DNA of 12,585 nt from Alphaproteobacteria bacterium (GTDB lineage: Bacteria > Pseudomonadota > Alphaproteobacteria > UBA828): the NCBI GenBank assembly GCA_029937205.1, contig JAPYQV010000035.1, forward strand, positions 1-12,585, written 5' to 3'. Made by a program: the position numbers and the translations under genes. This document shows, piece after piece, positions 6,688-12,585 of this stretch (position 1 is the stretch's first letter; each line of letters begins with the position of its first letter). The notes beneath the pieces are model-generated. The model had not been told where the DNA came from, did not search any database, and saw only the letters and a program-made list of their open reading frames with translations.

Positions 6688-7501
6688 TCGCTTCGCGCCG
6701 GAGAAAGGCCGAGCCCATGCGGTAGGGGCGGAAATCCAGCGGCTTGGCGATGCCGTCGGCCTCGAACATGGCGGAAATGACGGTGCGCAGTTCGCTGCGG
6801 TCTTTTTCGCCTAGGGCTTCGAGCTCGTCCACGCCCAACTCGATGATCACCTCCTTGCGCCGGATGCGGCAGCGCACCGTTTGCGCCTTCAGGCGGCGGG
6901 CGACGAATTTTTCTACCGCGTCGATCAGCGTCAATTGATCGCCCTCGATGCGGATGCCGGTTTCGACCCGGCTCGAGAGGCAGGGCGCCGCCGGCAGCTC
7001 AGCGAGATCGTCGAGCGCCAAATGCCGCGCGATGGCACGCACGGTTTCCTTGTCGATTTCAGCCTCAACGAAGGGATGGCGCACACCGTGGCGATGGGCG
7101 GCCTCAAGACCGGGGCGGTAATCGCCGAGATCATCCAGGTTGGTGCCGGAGAGGACGGTCTCGTTGGTGTGTGCGGCAATGGTGCCGTAGAGGTTGGATT
7201 TGCAATAGAAGCACCGGTTGACCGGGTTGTCGCGGTATTTCGGATCGTCGAACTCGCCGGCATTGATCTCGTTCAGGCGCCACGATTCACGCTCTGCATG
7301 ACGCCGCACCCGCGCACTGGCATCGACCGGAACAGCCGGTGAAAGGGCGTGAAAAATCTCGATATTGTTGCCCGGCATGCGTCCGGCGACAGTGGCCAGC
7401 GTCATACTGTCGACGCCGCCGCTAACGGCAATGGCCGCGTGTTCAATTTCGCGCAACACATCCTGTAGCGCTTGCAGCGCCGGAAAATCAGACTCAGTCA
7501 T
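6680..7501 (-). CDS. larE: LarE, sulfur-inserting enzyme for nickel-pincer cofactor
   Basis: LarE adenylates the pyridinium biscarboxylate and turns its carboxylates into thiocarboxylates, the sulfur ligands of nickel in NPN. The 273-residue protein shows the PP-loop SGGVDS (27-32), SGTNLDDLGDYRPG (118-131) and AAPCLSSR (171-178), where C174 matches the sulfur-donor cysteine of sacrificial LarE. It also carries a CxxC at C97/C100 (NRCFYCKSNLYG). Three cysteines at these places are the mark of LarE proteins that hold a [4Fe-4S] cluster and can act catalytically, rather than losing their own sulfur. That assignment here is inference. The ATG overlaps the larC stop by 8 nt (ATGACTGA), and its own end overlaps larB by 8 nt, so the three genes form a coupled block. 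A NAD synthase or other PP-loop enzyme is ruled out by the LarE-specific segments and the context. Confidence 0.95.
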   Translation of the reverse strand: MTESDFPALQALQDVLREIEHAAIAVSGGVDSMTLATVAGRMPGNNIEIFHALSPAVPVDASARVRRHAERESWRLNEINAGEFDDPKYRDNPVNRCFYCKSNLYGTIAAHTNETVLSGTNLDDLGDYRPGLEAAHRHGVRHPFVEAEIDKETVRAIARHLALDDLAELPAAPCLSSRVETGIRIEGDQLTLIDAVEKFVARRLKAQTVRCRIRRKEVIIELGVDELEALGEKDRSELRTVISAMFEADGIAKPLDFRPYRMGSAFLRREANG

Positions 7502-8690
7502 TCGGCTCTTTCTTGTTTAGCGCATTATCTTCCGATCGGCGTTTTTGCGCCATACGGCCGGCATGGCCGCCTTCGCTATCCGCCAATCGGTCCATTTCCA
7601 CCTTCGCGGTCACCGCGCCGGAAGGGCGTGTTACCAGTTTAACGTTATCGGCCTGTTCGCGCGCCAATATCGCGCGCCGGCTGAGTTCCCAGCGTAGACC
7701 AATCGTCGTGGTCTCGTTGAAACAGGCGGCCGTCACCGTCTCGCGTGCGTCCGGGCGGGCGAGTATTTGAATCTGCGCGACGATGCGACCTTTCTTGCCG
7801 AAGGCCGCCGTTTGCAGGACATCGAGCACGCCATCCAGGGCGCGGATATTGTCGAGCCCGACCGCTAAATCTTCAGCGCTCTGGTCATCGATTTCGAAGC
7901 GCAGCACGGCCACGTGATCCTCAGCGAGGCCGCCGCTCAGGCTATCGAATTCCAGCACCCGCAAGACATTGCTGATGCCGGGGAAAGTCTTTGTGCCGAA
8001 ACCGATGCCGCTTTCGGCCAGGCGTTCAGGGCCGTGCGGCGCTTCTTGCTCGGGTTCGAGATGGGCGAGAATGGCGGCGCCGGTCGGCGTGATGCGTTCG
8101 CCCTTGCGGCCGTCGTCATGGAGGGTGAAGCCTTTCAACAATTCCACAACCGCCGGCGCAGGCAGCGGCAAATCGCCATGGGCGCTTTTCACCGTGCCTG
8201 AGCCCATGGGAAGTGATGACACTGTCCAGTGCGCCGCGCCGGCCTGTTCGATCAGATGGGCGGCGCCGACGATATCGGCAATGGAATCCCAGGCGCCAAC
8301 TTCATGAAACGTAACATCCTCGGGGTCGACACCATGCACCGCGCCTTCGGCGACCGCGAGACGGGCAAAAATATCCTGCGCCCGGTCGCGGGTGCCGGTC
8401 GGCAATTCAGCTTCGTTCAAACGGGTGCGCAAGGTGCGGAAGGGAGTATGTTCATCCGCACCGTTGTCGGTCGGCAGGATGACGTCGAAGCGCGTCCCGG
8501 TCAGGGTGTGATCGTGATGGGGCAGGACGCGGAGGTCGACGGATTGCGGCAGGCCCGCGGCACGTATGGCCGCCAGTGCGCCGTCAGCTTCGCCAGGATG
8601 GGCGTCGAGCATGGCGGCGACGAACATATCGCCAGCCACGCCGCCAACGGCGTCAAGATGAATGCGCCGGGATATGGCGGATTCCGTCAT
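7494..8690 (-). CDS. larC: LarC, nickel insertion protein of the nickel-pincer cofactor pathway
   Basis: LarC inserts nickel into the dithio pyridinium mononucleotide, using CTP, to finish the NPN cofactor. The 398-residue protein contains the LarC signatures GGVAGDMFVAAMLD (16-29), TFHEVGAWDSIADIVGA (127-143), SSLPMGSGTV (158-167), PAPAVVELLKG (177-187), RITPTGAAIL (199-208) and ESGIGFGTKTFPG (226-238). It is a single intact frame with no frameshift; in Lactiplantibacillus larC is split in two by a frameshift. The frame is open further upstream to 8774, but the ATG at 8690 fits better: it has AGGAGA 9 nt before it, starts right before the conserved HLDAVGG segment, and avoids overlap with the preceding dehydrogenase gene. 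The C-terminus is charged and low in complexity, overlapping larE. Confidence 0.94.
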   Translation of the reverse strand: MTESAISRRIHLDAVGGVAGDMFVAAMLDAHPGEADGALAAIRAAGLPQSVDLRVLPHHDHTLTGTRFDVILPTDNGADEHTPFRTLRTRLNEAELPTGTRDRAQDIFARLAVAEGAVHGVDPEDVTFHEVGAWDSIADIVGAAHLIEQAGAAHWTVSSLPMGSGTVKSAHGDLPLPAPAVVELLKGFTLHDDGRKGERITPTGAAILAHLEPEQEAPHGPERLAESGIGFGTKTFPGISNVLRVLEFDSLSGGLAEDHVAVLRFEIDDQSAEDLAVGLDNIRALDGVLDVLQTAAFGKKGRIVAQIQILARPDARETVTAACFNETTTIGLRWELSRRAILAREQADNVKLVTRPSGAVTAKVEMDRLADSEGGHAGRMAQKRRSEDNALNKKEPND

Positions 8691-8699
8691 TAATTTCTG

Positions 8700-8705
8700 T
8701 CTCCT
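8700..8705 (-). promoter_or_regulatory. Ribosome binding site deciding the larC start
   Basis: AGGAGA on the minus strand stands 9 nt before the ATG at 8690. The in-frame ATG at 8774 has no support and would lie within the preceding dehydrogenase gene. This argues for the shorter 398-residue LarC. Confidence 0.7.
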
Positions 8706-8745
8706 GAGATTCGCACAAAATAGGGCGGCCGCGAGTGGCGCACAA

Positions 8746-9684
8746 CTACTCTTGCGCCGGGCGCATATCTCCAAAATGCCCGGTGAGGGCCATCAATTGC
8801 CGGTCGCGCCATTCCTGGCGGGCGGGCACATCCGCCACCGGCGTGGTCCGTTCCATCTCTTTGGCCAGGCGCGATATCAATTCCGGACTGAGAGAATGGG
8901 GTTCGAGAAAGAGCTCTTTCATGATGCCGCCGATGGCGCCCTGAAACTTGCTGTAATATTCCTCGATGCCGCCGGAGGCATTGAGATGGTTGGTCTCGAA
9001 CGGTCCCATGAAGGCCCAGCGCCGGCCGAGGCCGTATTTGACGATCTTGTCGACATCCTCGGCCGAGACGTAACCGCCATCGACCAGATGCAGCGCCTCA
9101 TTGATCAGCGCGAATTGCAGGCGGTTCAGCACATAGCCGAATATTTCTTTATTAAGCCGCACCGGCACTTGTCCGACGCCGCTCAAAAGCGCGCAGCAGG
9201 CCTCGTAGGTCTCCTCGCTGGTCGCGGGCCCGAGCATCACTTCGACCACCGGAATGAGATGGGGCGGATTGACCGGGTGGGCGACGATGCAGCGAGCGCC
9301 GCCTTTGAGATTGGCCATGAATTCCGAGGGCGGTATGGAGGAGACGGAGCTAGCGATCACCGCGTCGGGCGGCGCCTGGTCATCAAGCGTGCGGAACACG
9401 CTGCGCTTAACTTCCACATCCTCGATCACGCTCTCCTGGATATAGTCCACCTCGACAAGGGCCTCGGCGAGCGTTTCGCACGGCCGGATGCGCGCCATCA
9501 CCGCTTTCGTATCCGCGACCAAATCAGCCTTGGCCATGGCAGCGAGGGTGCTTTCGATGGCGGGGAGCGCCGCTGCCACGGCGACGGCTGCGCTGTCATA
9601 GAGCGCCACTTCATGCCCGGCGCGGGCGAAGATCGCCGCCCAGGCGCGGCCGAGATTGCCGACACCGATACAGGCAATTTTCAT
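8746..9684 (-). CDS. 3-hydroxyacyl-CoA dehydrogenase-type enzyme, L-gulonate 3-dehydrogenase/lambda-crystallin-like
   Basis: This 312-residue NAD-dependent dehydrogenase of the HCDH fold oxidises a 3-hydroxy acid to a 3-oxo acid. The Rossmann motif is GVGNLG (7-12), with D30 at the end of beta-2 favouring NAD. The catalytic dyad is H136 and E148 in AHPVNPPHLIPVVEV. NRLQFALINEALHLV (187-201) and GLGRRWAFMGPFETNHLNASGG (218-239) resemble CRYL1/L-gulonate 3-dehydrogenase and L-carnitine dehydrogenase more than fatty-acid FadB-type enzymes. The free hydroxy acid is therefore the likelier substrate. The frame is open to 9741, but the family normally begins at MKIACIG, so I chose the ATG at 9684; a GTG 6 nt upstream is also possible. 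Gene neighbours are the DLH fusion (32 bp upstream) and larC (55 bp downstream). It may act on a hydroxy acid whose stereochemistry is set by a nickel-pincer enzyme. Confidence 0.9.
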   Translation of the reverse strand: MKIACIGVGNLGRAWAAIFARAGHEVALYDSAAVAVAAALPAIESTLAAMAKADLVADTKAVMARIRPCETLAEALVEVDYIQESVIEDVEVKRSVFRTLDDQAPPDAVIASSVSSIPPSEFMANLKGGARCIVAHPVNPPHLIPVVEVMLGPATSEETYEACCALLSGVGQVPVRLNKEIFGYVLNRLQFALINEALHLVDGGYVSAEDVDKIVKYGLGRRWAFMGPFETNHLNASGGIEEYYSKFQGAIGGIMKELFLEPHSLSPELISRLAKEMERTTPVADVPARQEWRDRQLMALTGHFGDMRPAQE

Positions 9685-9716
9685 ACTCACGTGATCTTGA
9701 TTCACGAGTTTTTGAG

Positions 9717-10952
9717 TCACCGTGGCGCGCTTTCGGCCCAACGCGCCATCAGTGTGTTGGACGGCAGGTTTTTGTCTTGAACTTTATCAGCCGTTTCCAC
9801 GCCGGCGACGGGGAGGCCCGCCGGATCGAGTTTGCCGATTTGCACCAGCACGGAGGCCTGATCCCAGTATATATGCTCGTGGTAAAGCTTGCCGCCGCGA
9901 AAATTGACGATGGCAATAAGCGGGATTTCGACTTTCTTGCCAGTCGGCGCGATGCCGGGCAGCATCCAGTCGATCTCCTCGTCATGGGTAAAACTGAAAA
10001 TCATCTCATCGACCACCCGGTCGGCGCCGATGGTGCGAGAGATGGGAACAAGACTGGTGTCCTTAGGCATTTTCGGGATGAAATGGTTGGCGTAAAATCG
10101 CCCCAATTCCTCGACCCCGGTGCCGCCGGTCATGGTCGGGATGTGATTGACGTATGGTTCGCTTACCATGGTCGCCAGCGTGTCTTCGGTGTTGCGACTG
10201 GCGAATTCGTAACCGAGGTGGGCGTCCCACAGTGCCTCCAAATTGAAATGCGGACCCATCGCCTTGTGCAGCGCCGCGATGGTGCGCGAATGGGCCATCA
10301 TGGAGGCCGGGCGGTTATAGACTGAGTCGCGGGAATGGTTGTAGAAGGCGTGATCGACATTGGCGTAGGAATAGATCTCGACATTGTCGCGGCCGGAGAA
10401 ATGCCCGCGTATCTGCGCCACCGCCGGCGCCGGAACATATTGATCGAGGTCGGCGAAATGCATTTGCAGCGGGCAGGTGATGCCCTCTGATTCGCCGAGA
10501 AGCCCTTCGATGCCGACACCGTAAAAGCTGACCGCCAGATCGATATCCTGGCGCGCGGCGGTGAGATAGCTCAGCTTGCCGCCGAGGCAAAACCCGATAG
10601 TGGCCACCTTGCCGGTGCATGCACCCAGGGCGCGCAGGGCTTTCACGCTGGCGCCGATATCCTCGATACCCTGATTGATGTCGAACTTGCCCATCAGCTC
10701 GATGGCCTGTTTGAATTCAGCCTCGCTGTAACCGAGGGCGATGCCGGGCTCGATGCGCCAGAAGAGATCGGGTGCGATGGTGACGTAGCCTTCCTCGGCG
10801 AACAGGTCGGCGACCTCGCGCATATTCTGGTTCACGCCGAAAATTTCCTGCAGCAGCACCAGCCCGGCGCCACTACCGGATTCAGGCAGTGCCAGATAGG
10901 CGCCGAACGTGCCGCCATCATTGGCCGTGATCTCGATCGTTTTTCCGCTCAT
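9717..10952 (-). CDS. Dienelactone hydrolase-like domain fused to a SnoaL-like (NTF2-fold) domain
   Basis: This 411-residue two-domain protein begins with a dienelactone-hydrolase alpha/beta-hydrolase (about 1-232). The Cys-Asp-His triad is visible: C122 in GFCLGG, D170 in ADLDQYVP and H201 in NVDHAFYNHSR. The expected EIFG loop is at 36-39. The C-terminal part (about 236-400) is a SnoaL-like cone domain ending in FRGGKLYHEHIYWDQASVLVQIG. DLH enzymes hydrolyse enol lactones, and SnoaL domains are often small hydrolases or cyclases, so the fusion may process a lactone or ring-derived substrate. It lies 37 bp after kynA, so it could serve tryptophan breakdown, but this is inference. The frame is open to 11036, inside kynA. 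The ATG at 10952 is preferred because GGGAGA precedes it by 5 nt and MSGKTIEI is the usual family start. No signal peptide is visible. Confidence 0.9.
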   Translation of the reverse strand: MSGKTIEITANDGGTFGAYLALPESGSGAGLVLLQEIFGVNQNMREVADLFAEEGYVTIAPDLFWRIEPGIALGYSEAEFKQAIELMGKFDINQGIEDIGASVKALRALGACTGKVATIGFCLGGKLSYLTAARQDIDLAVSFYGVGIEGLLGESEGITCPLQMHFADLDQYVPAPAVAQIRGHFSGRDNVEIYSYANVDHAFYNHSRDSVYNRPASMMAHSRTIAALHKAMGPHFNLEALWDAHLGYEFASRNTEDTLATMVSEPYVNHIPTMTGGTGVEELGRFYANHFIPKMPKDTSLVPISRTIGADRVVDEMIFSFTHDEEIDWMLPGIAPTGKKVEIPLIAIVNFRGGKLYHEHIYWDQASVLVQIGKLDPAGLPVAGVETADKVQDKNLPSNTLMARWAESAPR

Positions 10953-10957
10953 TTTTG

Positions 10958-10963
10958 TCTCCC
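10958..10963 (-). promoter_or_regulatory. Ribosome binding site deciding the DLH-fusion start
   Basis: GGGAGA on the minus strand sits 5 nt before the ATG at 10952. It favours this start over the upstream in-frame ATG at 11036, which lies inside kynA. Confidence 0.65.
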
Positions 10964-10989
10964 GGATACCGTGTTTTTCTGAGTAGGTT

Positions 10990-11832
10990 TCAAAGTTCCG
11001 TGCGCAGGTCCCAAAGCTCGGGGAAAAATCGCACATTGAGGGCGTCGCGCAAATAGGGCACGCCGCTGGTGCCGCCGGTGCCGCGCTTGTGGCCGATGAT
11101 GCGTGAGACCGTGGTCACATGGTGGAAGCGCCATTGTTGAAAGCGGTCCTCAAGATCGACCAGTTTTTCGGCCAGTTCGTAAAGGTCCCAGTGGGTCTCC
11201 GTATCGCGGTAAACCGCGAGCCAGGCGCGGCGCACCGAATCGTTGGGCTGGTGGGTTTCGTGCCAATCCCGCTCGGTTTGGCTGTCATCAATGTCCAGGC
11301 CGCGGCGCGCAAGCAGGCAAATTGCTTCTTCATAGAGACTGGGCGCCTGCAATGCGGTGCTGAGGCGGGCGTGAATTTCGGGGTCATGGCGGTGCGGCGC
11401 CAGCATCGCCGGGTTTTTGTTGCCGAGGGTGAATTCAACCAGGCGGTATTGGTGCGATTGAAACCCCGAGGCGTTGCCGAGCACATCGCGAAACGTCATA
11501 TAATCGGCCGGCGTCAGGGTCGAGAGCACGTCCCACGACTGGATCAGTTGCGCCTGGATGCGCGACACTCGAGCCAGCATCTTGAAGGCCGGCGGCAGAT
11601 CGTCATCCCGGATCTGCGCCACGGCGGCGTTCAACTCGTGCAACACCAGTTTCAGCCATAGCTCTGTTGCCTGATGGATGACGATGAATAGCATCTCGTC
11701 GTGATGCGCTGAGCGTGGCTCCTGGCAAGTCAAAAGACGCTCCAGGCCGAGATAATCGCCATAGCTCATGGCATCGCCAAATTCCGTCGCCGCGCCTTCG
11801 GGCAAGCCGTCTTTTTTACCATTCTCAGCCAT
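10990..11832 (-). CDS. kynA: Tryptophan 2,3-dioxygenase
   Basis: KynA is a heme enzyme that opens the indole ring of L-tryptophan with O2 to give N-formylkynurenine, the first step of the kynurenine pathway. The 280-residue protein has all the main signatures: [20 protein letters not shown] (43-62, with H53 at the active site), [11 protein letters not shown] (123-133, with R130 for the substrate carboxylate) and [21 protein letters not shown] (234-254, with H238 as the likely heme ligand). SGVPYLR near the end completes the family pattern. The ATG at 11832 has a near-perfect AGGAGG site 5 nt upstream. The gene is first in a leftward train through the DLH fusion, the dehydrogenase, larCEB and the SDR. 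It is divergent from kynU, 84 bp away. Bacterial kynA commonly sits with kynB and kynU; here kynB is not seen. Confidence 0.97.
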   Translation of the reverse strand: MAENGKKDGLPEGAATEFGDAMSYGDYLGLERLLTCQEPRSAHHDEMLFIVIHQATELWLKLVLHELNAAVAQIRDDDLPPAFKMLARVSRIQAQLIQSWDVLSTLTPADYMTFRDVLGNASGFQSHQYRLVEFTLGNKNPAMLAPHRHDPEIHARLSTALQAPSLYEEAICLLARRGLDIDDSQTERDWHETHQPNDSVRRAWLAVYRDTETHWDLYELAEKLVDLEDRFQQWRFHHVTTVSRIIGHKRGTGGTSGVPYLRDALNVRFFPELWDLRTEL

Positions 11833-11916
11833 GCCGACCTCCTGGCCCGATTGTGGTCGCTCCGCCCGGTTGCTGCAATCCGTGCATTCCCCGCAATTTC
11901 AGGGCAATATCCGGCC
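11833..11916. promoter_or_regulatory. Divergent promoter region between kynA and kynU
   Basis: These 84 bp must carry the promoters of both kynurenine genes. Weak candidates by eye: leftward TTGCAG (11878-11873) and CACAAT (11855-11850), 17 bp apart; rightward TTGTGG (11851-11856) and TGCAAT (11874-11879), 17 bp apart. The small palindrome TTGCTGCAA (11870-11878) lies across both and could be part of an Lrp/AsnC-type (KynR-like) operator, as kyn genes are often controlled by such regulators. AGGAGG at 11838-11843 is the kynA ribosome site. The core-promoter calls are uncertain; the leftward one would leave a very short leader. Confidence 0.4.
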
Positions 11917-12585
11917 ATGACCACAAGAAACGATTGTATCGCCCTGGATGCCAATGATCCGCTGAACGATTTTCGTGCGCGATTTGATCTGCCGGAGAGT
12001 GTGATCTATCTCGACGGCAACTCGCTCGGCGCTTTGCCCATAGCTGCAGCCGAGCGCGCGCGCGGCGTTATTACCGGAGAATGGGGTGGCGGCCTTATCC
12101 GCAGTTGGAACGACGCGAATTGGATAGATTTGCCGTACGGTGTCGGGGATAAAATTGCCGGCCTGATCGGCGCGGAAGCGGGCGAGGTGGTGGCCTGCGA
12201 TTCCACTTCGGTCAATTTGTTCAAATTGCTGTCGGCGGCGTTTGCGCTTCGCCCCGGGCGTCGAATATTGCTGACGGACAGCGACAATTTTCCGACCGAC
12301 AATTATATTGCCGAGGGCGTCGGCGAATTTCTCGGGTCACAGGTCGAGCGCCGCGTGGTTGCGGCGGACGAAATCCCGGGCGCCATCGATTCCGACACGG
12401 CGGTGGTATCCCTGACCCAGGTCAATTACCGCAGCGGTCTGATCCATGACATGGCGCGCATCAGCGCGGCGGCGGCGGCCAAGGGGGCGCTCAGTCTGTG
12501 GGATTTGAGCCATAGCGCGGGTGCCATTGCGGTTGACTTGAACGGTGCCGGTGCGGATTTGGCGGTCGGTTGCGGTTACAAATAT
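11917..12585 (+). CDS. kynU: Kynureninase (3' end outside window)
   Basis: KynU is a PLP enzyme (fold type I) that splits L-kynurenine into anthranilate and L-alanine. The frame is open from the ATG at 11917 to the right edge, 223 residues out of about 400. Visible motifs are YLDGNSLGALP (31-41), DSTSVN (95-100, PLP phosphate contacts), DNFPTDNY (123-130, with F125 and T127 at the cofactor ring), LTQVNYRSG (166-174) and WDLSHSAG (195-202, with D196 and H199 contacting PLP). GCGYKY (218-223) contains the Schiff-base lysine K222, and the window ends one codon later. The ribosome site is weak: only an AGGG about 12 nt upstream. The gene is divergent from kynA, and together they suggest tryptophan catabolism to anthranilate. 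Confidence 0.95.
   Translation, partial: MTTRNDCIALDANDPLNDFRARFDLPESVIYLDGNSLGALPIAAAERARGVITGEWGGGLIRSWNDANWIDLPYGVGDKIAGLIGAEAGEVVACDSTSVNLFKLLSAAFALRPGRRILLTDSDNFPTDNYIAEGVGEFLGSQVERRVVAADEIPGAIDSDTAVVSLTQVNYRSGLIHDMARISAAAAAKGALSLWDLSHSAGAIAVDLNGAGADLAVGCGYKY

Noticed and set aside
7494..8774. Longer LarC starting at 8774
   Set aside because: The extra 28 residues are not LarC-like, would overlap the upstream dehydrogenase gene, and lack a ribosome site; the ATG at 8690 has AGGAGA.
8662..9780. Plus-strand open frame (372 codons) opposite the HCDH-type dehydrogenase
   Set aside because: It is the shadow of a gene with clear Rossmann and catalytic motifs on the other strand; no domain or ribosome site supports it.
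9717..11036. Longer DLH fusion starting at 11036
   Set aside because: The N-terminal 28 residues come from the kynA 3' end in another frame; the ATG at 10952 has a good ribosome site and the normal family start.
1..12585. CRISPR arrays, tRNA/rRNA genes, insertion sequences, phage or toxin-antitoxin genes
   Set aside because: No spaced repeats, transposase motifs, terminal repeats or RNA-gene signatures were seen; the window is filled by metabolic genes.

Overview
The window looks like a GC-rich (around 60% by eye) chromosomal segment from an alphaproteobacterium, probably an environmental or marine heterotroph. That placement rests on protein character, codon use and gene content, not on a marker gene. 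The DNA is densely coding: eleven protein genes (two cut by the window edges), no gap longer than about 120 bp, and no RNA gene, insertion sequence, CRISPR array or tRNA that I can see.

Left part (1-5225), probable sugar-acid catabolism. A minus-strand unit reads SMP-30/gluconolactonase paralogue 1 (3392 to 2517), paralogue 2 (2396 to 1518), then a thiamine-diphosphate enzyme of the acetolactate-synthase superfamily (1508, running off the left edge). A perfect 10-bp inverted repeat lies between the two lactonase paralogues. Divergent from this unit, across a 102-bp intergenic region, is a plus-strand IlvD/Edd-family dehydratase (3495-5225). Lactonase plus [Fe-S] dehydratase is the classic start of a non-phosphorylative route from aldonolactone to aldonate to 2-keto-3-deoxy acid.

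Middle and right part (5234-11832), one long minus-strand gene train. In order of transcription: tryptophan 2,3-dioxygenase (kynA), a dienelactone-hydrolase/SnoaL-like fusion, a 3-hydroxyacyl-CoA-dehydrogenase-type enzyme close to L-gulonate 3-dehydrogenase (lambda-crystallin family), larC, larE, larB, and a short-chain dehydrogenase. Gaps are 26-55 bp, and the lar genes overlap each other by 8 nt. LarB, LarE and LarC together build the nickel-pincer nucleotide cofactor of LarA-type racemases and epimerases. No larA-type gene is visible here, so the user enzyme must lie elsewhere. The train ends tail-to-tail with the dehydratase gene, with 8 bp between the stops.

Right edge (11917-12585). Kynureninase (kynU) is divergent from kynA and is cut by the window end one codon after its PLP lysine. 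KynA and KynU give two of the three steps from tryptophan to anthranilate. The usual formamidase KynB is not in the window.

The main points of interest are: nickel-pincer cofactor genes, two 3-hydroxy/secondary-alcohol dehydrogenases and a tryptophan-catabolic gene in one apparent operon without larA; a LarE with three cysteines, suggesting the [4Fe-4S] type rather than the sacrificial type; and an SDR with an expanded glycine-rich loop and no catalytic-tetrad Asn.
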